A DNA stretch of 62,166 bases from positions 1 to 62,166 of the forward strand of contig CAZIWL010000011.1 in the NCBI GenBank assembly GCA_964542755.1. The letters run 5' to 3'. Numbering within the stretch: the stretch's first letter is position 1; every line of letters begins with the position of its first letter. Below are positions 52,657 to 60,452 of the stretch, piece after piece. The stretch is from SKLM01 sp964542755 (GTDB taxonomy: Bacteria > Chloroflexota > Anaerolineae > B4-G1). The notes under the pieces were generated by a model that was not told the DNA's origin, searched no databases, and saw nothing but the letters and a program-made list of their open reading frames with translations. The position numbers and the translations under genes were made by a program.

Positions 52657-52659
52657 CGT

Positions 52660-53922
52660 ATGGCAGGACAGAGACGGGTGGTCGTGACAGGGATTGGCGC
52701 TATGACGCCCCTCGGGCTGGATATGGAAGAGACGTGGGAGGGTCTACTGGCGGGCCGGTCGGGTATTGCGAGGATCGAGGCCTTCGACGCCGCCGATCTG
52801 CCCTCGAAGGTGGCGGGGGAGTTGAAGGGCTTCGAAGCCTCCGACTACATCGAGTACAAGGAAGCCCGCCGCATGGCGCGCTGCTCGCAGGTGGCGCTCG
52901 CCACTGCCAAGCAGGCAGTGGCCGATGCGGGACTCGCGGTGCCTCTGGAGGCTGAGGAACGGGTCGGCACGCTGATCGGCAGCGGCGTGGGAGGGTATGA
53001 GAGGGCTATTGAGGGAGTGGACACCTATCGCGAGAAGGGACTGCGGCGCGTCAACCCCTTCGTCCCCATCTCGATGTTGATCAACATGCCGTCCCATCAC
53101 GTGAGTACCTGGTCTGGGGCCAAGGGGCCCATAAGCACAGTGGTCGCGGCGTGCGCCACCGGGACCCAGGCCATCGGCGAGGCTGCCGAGCACGTGCGGC
53201 GGGGGGCGGCCGAGGTGATGATCTGCGGTGGCGTGGATGCCATGGTCCACTTCACTCTGATGGTGGGGTTCTGCTCGATGCGTGCCCTCTCCACGCGGAA
53301 TGACGAACCGGAGCGGGCCAGTCGGCCTTTCGACGCTGAGCGGGACGGTTTCGTGCTGAGTGAGGGAGCTGCCGTTATGGTGCTTGAGGATCTGGAGCAT
53401 GCCCTGGCGCGAGGCGCGCGGATTCGTGCTGAGGTGCTGGGCCACTCCTCCTCGTCCGATGCCCACCACGTGGCGCAGCCGGATCCCAAGGGCGAGGGTG
53501 GAAGCCGGGCTATGACATGGGCGCTGGAGGACGCCGGCGTCCTGCCCGATGAGGTGGATTACATCAACGCCCACGGGAGCGCCACGCCCATCAGCGACCC
53601 CATCGAGACGCTGGCCATCAAGCGAGTCTTCGGGGAGCACGCCTATCATGTGCCGATTAGCTCGACGAAGTCGATGATCGGCCATCCGATGGGCGGCGCG
53701 GGAGCCATTGAAGCGGCTGTCTGCGTCAGAACGATCGAGGAAGGCTATATCCACCCGACGGCTAATCTGGAGAACCCCGACCCTGAGTGCGATCTGGACT
53801 ACGTGCCCGAGGGACCGCGCTCAGCTGACGTGCGCATCGCGCTCTCAAACTCCTTCGGTTTGGGCGGGCAGAATGCCTGTCTGGTGTTGGGACGATTCGA
53901 GGAGCAATCAGCATGCAAGTGA
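52660..53922 (+). CDS. fabF: Beta-ketoacyl-ACP synthase II (FabF)
   Basis: A 420-residue condensing enzyme of fatty acid elongation. The catalytic cysteine is Cys165 in VVAACATGTQAIGEA, and the two histidines are in NAHGSATP and IGHPMGGAGA. The opening RVVVTGIGAMTPLG and the C-terminal NSFGLGGQNAC are standard for FabF. Length is normal. It is co-transcribed with plsX; GAGACGCGG precedes the ATG. The stop overlaps the next gene by ten bases. Confidence 0.94.
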   Translation: MAGQRRVVVTGIGAMTPLGLDMEETWEGLLAGRSGIARIEAFDAADLPSKVAGELKGFEASDYIEYKEARRMARCSQVALATAKQAVADAGLAVPLEAEERVGTLIGSGVGGYERAIEGVDTYREKGLRRVNPFVPISMLINMPSHHVSTWSGAKGPISTVVAACATGTQAIGEAAEHVRRGAAEVMICGGVDAMVHFTLMVGFCSMRALSTRNDEPERASRPFDAERDGFVLSEGAAVMVLEDLEHALARGARIRAEVLGHSSSSDAHHVAQPDPKGEGGSRAMTWALEDAGVLPDEVDYINAHGSATPISDPIETLAIKRVFGEHAYHVPISSTKSMIGHPMGGAGAIEAAVCVRTIEEGYIHPTANLENPDPECDLDYVPEGPRSADVRIALSNSFGLGGQNACLVLGRFEEQSACK

Positions 53923-54635
53923 TACAGAACGAGCGGCGCATCGAGGTCTTAAGCGCTGTTGGTCAGTACGGGACGCTGGGCGGCCTCATGGTACTTCTGG
54001 CCGGCCTGGTGATATCCTTCGCCAGGCCCACGTGGGTTCTTCCCGTGGCCATCAGTATGGGCGTGGGATTTACCCTCTCCGTCGTCGGCGGTTTCTTCGC
54101 CGACCGGTATGCCGGGGCTCTCGCACACCACAAGACCCTGGCGGAGGTCCTGAAAGGGTTGGATTATCGCCATACCCTCCTCCAGTATGTGCTTCCGGTG
54201 GATCACGTGCTCCTTGAACCTGGCGGTTGCACCGTGTTCGTGGTCAAGTCGCAGGGTGGAGAGGTCGTCTATGAGGATGGGGAGCGGGGCAGATGGAAGC
54301 ACCGTGAGCGTGGTCGCTTCTTCCGCCGTCTCGTAGGTCAAGCGGGGGTGGGTCGCCCGGACCGCGAAGCGCATAAGGAGGTCGAGGCTCTGCGCACCTA
54401 TCTCCAGGAGAAGATGGAGGACGCCGAGAGGGTGCCCGTCCGCCCAGCCATCGTCTTCGTCAACGAGGACGTGCAGCTGGACGCCGACGGATCGCCCGTG
54501 CCAGCGTTCTACCGGAAGAAAGTCAAGGATTGGCTCCGCGGTCCGGGGGATCTGCGGGCACTCCCGGAGGACCTGCAAGTTCGGCTGGCGGAGGCACTGG
54601 GGGCGAATCAGGGCGAGGAGGAGGAGGCGAGTTAG
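53913..54635 (+). CDS. Membrane protein with NERD-like domain, unknown function
   Basis: A 240-residue protein with two N-terminal hydrophobic helices (LGGLMVLLAGLVISF and VAISMGVGFTLSVVGGFF). The remaining domain looks like a NERD (nuclease-related) fold: the strand-rich core DHVLLEPGGCTVFVVKSQGG and a C-terminal helical part (EVEALRTYLQEKMED, then AIVFVNEDVQL). The usual catalytic Lys/Glu of active nucleases cannot be confirmed, so an inactive or sensory use is possible. The ATG lies within the end of fabF (ten-base overlap), so it is the last gene of the plsX-fabF operon. Confidence 0.7.
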   Translation: MQVIQNERRIEVLSAVGQYGTLGGLMVLLAGLVISFARPTWVLPVAISMGVGFTLSVVGGFFADRYAGALAHHKTLAEVLKGLDYRHTLLQYVLPVDHVLLEPGGCTVFVVKSQGGEVVYEDGERGRWKHRERGRFFRRLVGQAGVGRPDREAHKEVEALRTYLQEKMEDAERVPVRPAIVFVNEDVQLDADGSPVPAFYRKKVKDWLRGPGDLRALPEDLQVRLAEALGANQGEEEEAS

Positions 54636-54674
54636 GCACTGAACCACCGCAGGCTCAAGTGCCCTGGATGATGG

Positions 54675-54706
54675 GCGGCCCAACGCCAGTTACAGCCTTG
54701 GGCCGC
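54675..54706. terminator. Hairpin between convergent genes
   Basis: GCGGCCCAA (54675-54683) and TTGGGCCGC (54698-54706) form a perfect nine-base stem around a 14-base loop. It lies in the 162-base gap between the fabF operon and the convergent rtcB gene, so it could end transcription from both sides. No T-tract follows. Confidence 0.5.
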
Positions 54707-54797
54707 TTGCACGCTGGATGTCTTCGTTCAGCTAGGTTCCTGTCCGTTGCGCGTACCTACCGAGGGGTCTCGTCGCATCCCTGCCGGCGGATCGAAC

Positions 54798-56249
54798 TCA
54801 GCCCTTGATGACGCCGAGGGGCTCCAGCCGGGCCACCTTCTTTGCGATGCCCAGGCCGTGCACGGACTCGACAACGCGGCTGACGTCCTTGTAGGCCAGC
54901 GGGGCCTCCTCGGCCAGACCTTTCATGCTCGACGCCCTCACGGCGATCCCTTCCGCCTCGAGTTGCTCGCGCAGATCGTGTCCCCACACCTTCTTCCGGG
55001 CCGCCGTCCGGCTCATGGTCCGCCCGGCCCCGTGGCAGCTCGAGCCGAACGTCAACTCCATGGCCTTCTCCTGCCCCACCAGGACGTAAGAGGCCGTCCC
55101 CATCGAACCCGGAACGAGCACCGGCTGCCCTACGTCCCGGTAGGCGGCGGGCACAGCCTCGTGACCGGGGGGGAAACAGCGAGTGGCTCCTTTCCGATGC
55201 ACGCAGAGCTCTTTCCTCTCCCCATTCACCTGATGGGTCTCAAACTTGGCAATGTTGTGGGCCACGTCGTATATCTGACGCAGATCGAAATCGTGCACTT
55301 TGCCGGCGAGGATGCGCTCGAAGGCCTCTCGGGCCCCCATTGCGAGGACCTGCCGATTCACGAAGGCGTAGTTGACGGCGCAGGCCATGGCGCCGTAGTA
55401 GTCCTGTCCCTCCGGCGAGTCGATGGGCGCGCAGACGAGCTGGCGGTTCGGCAGGCTGATGTCATACTTCTTGACCGCACCCTGGAGGCTTTTGACGTAG
55501 TCGTCGCAGACCTGATGGCCGAATCCGCGGGAGCCGCAGTGGATCTGCACCACGACCTGCCCGGCGCGGAGACCGAAGGCGTCGGCCGCGTCGGCGTTGT
55601 AGATGTCCCGCACGATGTCGAGCTCCAAGAAATGGTTACCAGAGCCCAGCGAGCCCACCTGCGATAGGCCCCGCTCCTTGGCCCGGGGACTCACCTGGCG
55701 CGGATCGGCGCCGGTGAGGCTGCCGAGTTCCTCGGTGTGCTCCACGTCGTCCCGCCGCGCCAGGCCCTGATCGAGGGCCCACGATGCCCCGTCGCTCAGG
55801 AGCTTGTCGAGCTGCCGCTTGTCCACACGAACCCGGCCGTCGCCACCCAGACCGCTGGGACACGATTCGTACAAAGCGTTCATCAGATCCTCTGCGTGCG
55901 GTTCGACCTCCTCCCAATCCAGGTTGGAGGCCAACAGGCGGACCCCGCAGTTGATGTCGTACCCGACTCCGCCGGGCGAGATCACGCCGGATTCAGCATC
56001 GATCCCGGCTACGCCCCCGATGGGGAAGCCGTAACCCTGGTGCATATCCGGCAGTGCCATCGCATACTTCATGATGCCGGGTAGTGTCGATGTGTTAATC
56101 AACTGTTCGACCGTGCGGTCGCCAAAGGCAGCGTCGAACAGCTCCGAATCCGCGTAGAGCCGCACGGGCACCCGCATGTCCTCGCGGTGGTCCTTGGGCA
56201 ACTCCCACGTGAACCTGTCGACACGCTGGAAATCCTGCTTGCCTGTCAT
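54798..56249 (-). CDS. rtcB: RNA ligase RtcB
   Basis: A 483-residue GTP-dependent RNA ligase that joins 2',3'-cyclic phosphate (or 3'-phosphate) ends to 5'-OH ends. Metal and guanylate sites are seen in PGGVGYDINCGVR, GSLGSGNHFLE, QIHCGSRGFGHQ, and the nucleophilic histidine region SSCHGAGRTMSR. Length is normal. The ATG at 56249 has GGAGGGG upstream. The archease gene lies 51 bases upstream on the same strand, forming the known RtcB-archease pair for RNA repair or tRNA splicing. Confidence 0.95.
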   Translation of the reverse strand: MTGKQDFQRVDRFTWELPKDHREDMRVPVRLYADSELFDAAFGDRTVEQLINTSTLPGIMKYAMALPDMHQGYGFPIGGVAGIDAESGVISPGGVGYDINCGVRLLASNLDWEEVEPHAEDLMNALYESCPSGLGGDGRVRVDKRQLDKLLSDGASWALDQGLARRDDVEHTEELGSLTGADPRQVSPRAKERGLSQVGSLGSGNHFLELDIVRDIYNADAADAFGLRAGQVVVQIHCGSRGFGHQVCDDYVKSLQGAVKKYDISLPNRQLVCAPIDSPEGQDYYGAMACAVNYAFVNRQVLAMGAREAFERILAGKVHDFDLRQIYDVAHNIAKFETHQVNGERKELCVHRKGATRCFPPGHEAVPAAYRDVGQPVLVPGSMGTASYVLVGQEKAMELTFGSSCHGAGRTMSRTAARKKVWGHDLREQLEAEGIAVRASSMKGLAEEAPLAYKDVSRVVESVHGLGIAKKVARLEPLGVIKG

Positions 56250-56300
56250 AGTCCCCTCCCTTTCCAAAGCTTAGAGGTCCCTAGCCTGGCCCTAGAGACG

Positions 56301-56711
56301 TCAAACGTCAAAAACGATGGGCGTCTCGTAGACGCCGTCGATCTCCCTCACGTCCATCTGACTGAAGGTAACCGCTTTGATGTGTGCCTGGTGTTCCGCG
56401 ATCCTACCGCCGCGAGCCAGCGCCCGCAGCTCGTGGTGCGTGACTGTCATCATCTCAAACTCAACGAAGACGGCATCCTCACGCTCACCGAGATAGAGAA
56501 GCTCTCCGAGCCAGTCTACAAGCAGCATCTCCACGTCGTCGGCGCGCAGCGTGATCTCCCTCTCGATGGAGATCTCAATCTCCTTGACATCCGCCAGCTG
56601 GCAGGCCATACCGTAGGCGGCGTTGGCAAAAAGCTCGCCCAATGCACTGCCCCGGACCCGAATGGCGATGTCCGCCGTATGCTCAAGCTCCTCGAATCGC
56701 GCTTCGTTCAT
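56301..56711 (-). CDS. Archease, RtcB activator
   Basis: A 136-residue protein. EHTADIAIRVRG carries the conserved aspartate that helps RtcB acquire GTP and turn over. Other family traits are LFANAAYGM, VDWLGELLYL and the C-terminal DGVYETPIVFDV. It lies just upstream of rtcB in the same transcript. There is no ribosome-binding site before the ATG, and the predicted transcription start coincides with the ATG, so the mRNA may be leaderless. Confidence 0.93.
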   Translation of the reverse strand: MNEARFEELEHTADIAIRVRGSALGELFANAAYGMACQLADVKEIEISIEREITLRADDVEMLLVDWLGELLYLGEREDAVFVEFEMMTVTHHELRALARGGRIAEHQAHIKAVTFSQMDVREIDGVYETPIVFDV

Positions 56712-56717
56712 ACGACA

Positions 56718-56745
56718 ATGGTAACACAGGGGCCCAGTAAATCAA
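56718..56745 (-). promoter_or_regulatory. Promoter of the archease-rtcB operon (leaderless)
   Basis: On the minus strand TTGATT (56745-56740), 16 bases and TGtTACCAT with the -10 at 56723-56718. Seven bases further is the A of the archease ATG at 56711, so the transcript would begin at the start codon. Confidence 0.55.
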
Positions 56746-57110
56746 GGAGATCCCACTCGCAGAATGGATCGGCGAGGTCTGGCGGGCGCCCCCGGAGTGC
56801 GAGCGCGTAGATCGTGCGCTACACGCTGGCCCCTTTTACGCGCCCCTGGCGTACTGGCCCAGCTCATCCTGTCGGACGGCTCCAGCCCATTTAATCCCCA
56901 GGCGCGGCGAATCGGGACAGTCCCTAACACCCGCACGGCACTTCTGTATACTACGTCTCGTCATGGTCCACCAGGATCAACCACGACTTACTGAACAAGG
57001 GTTCGCCAGTGCATGGTCAGGGGCACACGCCCATCAGGTGGAATGGACCGGGGAGCTGCATTGCAGCGGGGCCAAAACTGAGAACGTGTAATTGGTTCCG
57101 GTGAACAGGC

Positions 57111-57237
57111 GTGCGCTAACGAGTTGTCGCGGACCGACCGCGGATTGGCTAGAGATGATTCGTGACAGTCTGTAGAGGCCCATTTTTAAGTCGTTTCCGA
57201 CTTCCGCCGCGAGATCTATGACAACTCGTTAGCGCAC
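57111..57237. mobile_element. MITE-like element with 18-bp terminal inverted repeats
   Basis: A perfect 18-base inverted repeat, GTGCGCTAACGAGTTGTC at 57111-57128 and its reverse complement at 57220-57237, bounds 127 bases with no coding capacity. An identical 11-mer, CCGGTGAACAG, flanks both ends (57098-57108 and 57238-57248), like a target-site duplication, with two extra bases on the left. This is the structure of a miniature inverted-repeat transposable element. Confidence 0.65.
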
Positions 57238-57255
57238 CCGGTGAACAGCGCGGCC

Positions 57256-57284
57256 TTGACAATGAGCGAGGCGTCTGCCATACT
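57256..57284 (+). promoter_or_regulatory. Promoter upstream of the beta-helix gene or a small RNA
   Basis: A perfect TTGACA (57256-57261), 17 bases and CATACT (57279-57284). The next clear gene begins about 290 bases further, leaving a long leader or a separate short transcript. Confidence 0.55.
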
Positions 57285-57577
57285 GGGCGACATGTCTGCC
57301 GCGCATGAAAGCCGGTAGGACGGGTACGCGAGCTTCGATTCACACCGGCGTTGCTGCTATCTTGAGGGGGCGAGGGCGGCTGATCCACGTCTCGGCCGCG
57401 CTGCTCGTTGACGAAGTGGTCGCCAGGGGCGCGAACGTCGGGGCTTTTGGCTGACTTCGGTCTACCCTGGGGAACAGGACCTCGGGTCTGACAGAAGTTG
57501 ATCGTCCGCGGATCCGCGCGGTCTCACCAACCTCGAAGTCCGCATTCAGGCCTCATCGCCGCCGCATAGGAGGCTCT

Positions 57578-59302
57578 ATCTCGTTCCTACCTTCAGCTTC
57601 GAAGCTCGTGTTCCTCTTAATCCTGAGCACGTGCGTCCTTCTCGTGCCTGGATCGCTTGAGACTGCTGATGGCGGCGCCGCACCGGCGGTGCCGGCACGG
57701 CCGATGCAGGGGATGACCTATTATGTGCGGCCCGACGGCGGTTCCGAGAACGCTTGCACCGGCACGGTCGACGCACCGTACCCCGGCACAGGGACGGGCC
57801 GAGCGTGCGCGTGGGATCATCCCTTTCGGGCTCTGGAGCCCAGTGGGGAGGCGGGGCAGGCGGGCATCGTCCGCATCGCCGGCGGTGACACCCTGGTCAT
57901 CGGCCCCGGCTCTTACGCTGTAGGCTATGGGGCACCCGGCGCTCATCGCTGCCAGAGTCAATACCCCTACGATTGCACCATGCCGCCGGTCCCGTCTGGA
58001 CCGGATGCGGCGCATCCAACGCGCATCGTCGGCGCAGGATGGGAGCGGGACTGCCCCGATCCGCCCGAGCTCTGGGGCACTGAGAGACCCTGGCACGTTC
58101 TGAGCCTGGACGGCTCGAGCCACATCGAGGTCGCCTGTCTGGAGATCACAGACCATGCCGCGTGCGCTGAGTACCACTCGGGCGGGCTGGCCTGTAATCG
58201 TTCGAGTTTCCCCTTTGGCGACTGGGCTCCGACCGGCCTTTTCGCTCGAGACTCGACGCATGTGGTGCTGCGGGATCTGAACATCCACGGGCTGGCCGCT
58301 CATGGCGTCCTCGCGGGCCGCCTCACCGATTGGACGGTCGATGACGTGCGCATCATCGGGAACGGATGGGCCGGTTGGGACGGTGACATCGAGGGAAGCA
58401 CCGGGGGCGATGCGAACGCCGGCTCCTTGGTATTCCGCGGCTGGACCGTAGCATGGAATGGATGCGTGGAGACGTATCCCGACGGCGTCCCGACCGGCTG
58501 CTGGGCGCAATCGGCCGGGGGGTATGGCGATGGAGTTGGAACGGGGCCCACCGGGGGAGATTGGCTGATCGAGGACTCGGCCTTCCTGTACAACACCTCC
58601 GACGGTCTCGACCTTCTCTATCACAGCCTGGGTGGGACAGTGACCCTGCGGCGTACGGTCGCCCGCGGGAACGCCGGCAACCAGATCAAGATCGCCGGCG
58701 CCACAACGCTTGAGAACGTGCTCGCCGTCGGCAACTGCGGTTTCTTTGAGGATCAACCCTTCACACACAACGTCGATCCCTGCCGGGGGATGGGCAACAC
58801 GGTCGCCCTCTTTCCAGACGCCGGGGACGTGATCACGGTCGTCAACAGCACGTTGGCCGGGGAAGGGGACTGTCTGATCACCGCCGAGTGCCTTGGGGAC
58901 GACGACTGCATCGGGACTGAGTCCATCCTCCTCCGAAATACCCTGTTTCAGGGCGGGCCGCAGCACGGATCGGTCGGAGACACGACCTGCCTGACCTGGA
59001 CGAGTCTCAGTGGCAATCCCTTCACTATGGACCACGCTCTCATCCACAACGTCAAAGGGATGCCGTCTCCATGTCCCCCGCAAAGTCAGTGCGGTGTCAA
59101 CCCGGGCCTCTTTAGCGGCGTGATTGACGCGTTCGATGGCCGCCTCATCGACGAGAGCCAGGCCATCGACGCCGGAACCCCCGATTTGGCACCTGCCGTC
59201 GATCTTCTCGGGCATACGCGGGACAGCACACCCGATGTCGGGGCGTATGAATGGTGGAACTATGTTCATCTGCCGCTTGTGCTCCGTCTTGGGCGGCCGT
59301 GA
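57578..59302 (+). CDS. Secreted right-handed beta-helix protein, ATC start proposed
   Basis: An exported protein of about 574 residues. It begins TYYVRPDGGSENACTG after the signal peptide, as in DUF1565-like parallel beta-helix proteins, and continues with repeated short strands (HIEVACLEITDHAA, HVVLRDLNIHGLAAHGVLAG, DWLIEDSAFLYNTSDGLDLL, TVTLRRTVARGNAGNQIKI). It ends with the metal- or cap-like DVGAYEWWN and the motif VHLPLVLRLGRP. Such proteins bind or cleave polysaccharides; no catalytic residues can be named. AGGAGG (57568-57573) sits four bases before ATC at 57578, and starting there gives a proper signal peptide (SFLPSASKLVFLLIL). The first in-frame GTG (57608) has no ribosome site and loses the basic residue. 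Confidence 0.75.
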   Translation: MSFLPSASKLVFLLILSTCVLLVPGSLETADGGAAPAVPARPMQGMTYYVRPDGGSENACTGTVDAPYPGTGTGRACAWDHPFRALEPSGEAGQAGIVRIAGGDTLVIGPGSYAVGYGAPGAHRCQSQYPYDCTMPPVPSGPDAAHPTRIVGAGWERDCPDPPELWGTERPWHVLSLDGSSHIEVACLEITDHAACAEYHSGGLACNRSSFPFGDWAPTGLFARDSTHVVLRDLNIHGLAAHGVLAGRLTDWTVDDVRIIGNGWAGWDGDIEGSTGGDANAGSLVFRGWTVAWNGCVETYPDGVPTGCWAQSAGGYGDGVGTGPTGGDWLIEDSAFLYNTSDGLDLLYHSLGGTVTLRRTVARGNAGNQIKIAGATTLENVLAVGNCGFFEDQPFTHNVDPCRGMGNTVALFPDAGDVITVVNSTLAGEGDCLITAECLGDDDCIGTESILLRNTLFQGGPQHGSVGDTTCLTWTSLSGNPFTMDHALIHNVKGMPSPCPPQSQCGVNPGLFSGVIDAFDGRLIDESQAIDAGTPDLAPAVDLLGHTRDSTPDVGAYEWWNYVHLPLVLRLGRP

Positions 59303-59623
59303 CAGCGAGAACGGCTATCAAGAATGCCGCGCATGGGCAATCCACAGGTGCACCAGTGGCGCAACTAGCGGCAGCGCACGCCGCATGGAAGAAACCATCG
59401 ACTTGTGGTAGAATATGTCTCCATGCAAACGAAGTGTCCTGGACGCGTCTCACCAGACAGCGAAGTGACCATCGCCCCCTGGACTTCAAGGTCTGGGGAA
59501 TGCGTGCGCAGGCGCGCACGCCCACGCTGTGGTTCTGAGCTAGGGCCACTTCGTATAGTCACTATTTTGTCCCTTTTCTTCCATCACCCCCTGAGACGTT
59601 CTCGTCGCCACGGGACCAAAACT
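59303..59623. other. Intergenic leader upstream of the glutamine cyclotransferase
   Basis: 321 bases without a convincing gene. An extended -10 (TGgTAGAAT, -10 at 59409-59414) may drive the next gene. The frame upstream of 59624 is open but reads as low-complexity Arg/Ser text, so it is probably not translated. Confidence 0.4.
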
Positions 59624-60400
59624 GTGCGGCTCTGGGTGTTCGGTCCAGCGCTGTGTCTGCTTATCGCACTGGCGCTGACAGCGTGCTCGGGCAGGGCGCT
59701 GCCGTACTATGGAGAAGGGAAGGTGATGGCGACCTATCCCCACGATCCAGCGGCCTTCACGCAGGGCCTCGATTTCGACGGAGAGACGCTCTACGAGTCG
59801 ACCGGTCTGTACGGGGAGTCGAGCATCCGGCGCGTGGATCTGGAGACGGGTGACGTGCTTGAGATAGAGCATCTGCCGGCGGAGTTTTTCGGCGAAGGCT
59901 GCACCGTCTGGAAGGACAGTCTCATTCAGCTGACCTGGAAGGCCGGCACAGGATTCGTGTACGACAAGGAGGCCTTTGGCGTGCTGGACCGATTCAGGTA
60001 CCCCGGCGAAGGGTGGGGGCTCACGACGGACGGGCGTCGACTGATCATGAGCGATGGGACGAGCACCCTGCGCTTTCTCGACCCGGAGACCTTCCAGGAG
60101 CTGGACCGGATTGAGGTCCTCGACCGGGGCGAGCCAGTGGACCGTTTGAACGAGCTGGAGTGGATCCGCGGCCAGGTCTGGGCGAACGTCTGGCAGACGC
60201 CCAGCATCGTGCGCATCGACCCGAAGAGTGGTGAGGTGCTCGGCTGGATCGACCTCAGCCGTCTGGCCGAGGAGGAGACGGGTGGGGTGCTCAATGGCAT
60301 CGCCGTACAGGGCCGGCACGTGTACGTGACCGGGAAACGGTGGTCCTCGATCTACCGCATAGAGGTGCAGCCTGCCCAACCGACGCCCGCGGGATCCTGA
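59624..60400 (+). CDS. Glutaminyl-peptide cyclotransferase (plant-type), lipoprotein
   Basis: A protein of about 258 residues. The signal LCLLIALALTAC is a lipobox, so it is anchored outside the membrane. The five-bladed propeller of plant-type glutamine cyclotransferases is evident from YPHDPAAFTQGLDF, ETLYESTGLYGES, LNELEWIRGQVWANVW, VLGWIDLSRLAEEE and VLNGIAVQG. Such enzymes convert N-terminal glutamine to pyroglutamate, stabilising exported peptides. The GTG at 59624 is the best start for the lipoprotein signal, though its ribosome site is weak and an earlier start is possible. The next lipoprotein gene follows after 52 bases. Confidence 0.82.
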   Translation: MRLWVFGPALCLLIALALTACSGRALPYYGEGKVMATYPHDPAAFTQGLDFDGETLYESTGLYGESSIRRVDLETGDVLEIEHLPAEFFGEGCTVWKDSLIQLTWKAGTGFVYDKEAFGVLDRFRYPGEGWGLTTDGRRLIMSDGTSTLRFLDPETFQELDRIEVLDRGEPVDRLNELEWIRGQVWANVWQTPSIVRIDPKSGEVLGWIDLSRLAEEETGGVLNGIAVQGRHVYVTGKRWSSIYRIEVQPAQPTPAGS

Positions 60401-60452
60401 GCCTCCGGCACTGACGTCGTTGTGGGTCCGCCGGATCGTGCCGGGAGGCCCC

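Larger units (their letters stand above)
56712..57577. other. Long intergenic region with a MITE-like element
   Basis: 866 bases without a convincing gene. It holds the archease promoter at its left end, a MITE-like element at 57111-57237 and a plus-strand promoter at 57256-57284. An ATG at 57305 opens 49 codons but lacks a ribosome site. Nothing else was recognised by eye; a small RNA from the 57256 promoter cannot be excluded. Confidence 0.5.

Noticed and set aside
57305..57454. 49-codon small gene downstream of the 57256 promoter
   Set aside because: No ribosome-binding site, and the Arg/Gly/Ala-rich text looks like translated non-coding GC-rich DNA.
57617..59269. 550-codon minus-strand frame antisense to the beta-helix gene
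   Set aside because: The plus strand encodes a coherent signal peptide, beta-helix and C-terminal motif. The minus frame lacks any recognisable feature.
148..59326. Shared 15-mer CGGCTATCAAGAATG at about 148 and 59312
   Set aside because: One or two 15-mer matches are expected by chance in a window of this size, and the flanks do not match.
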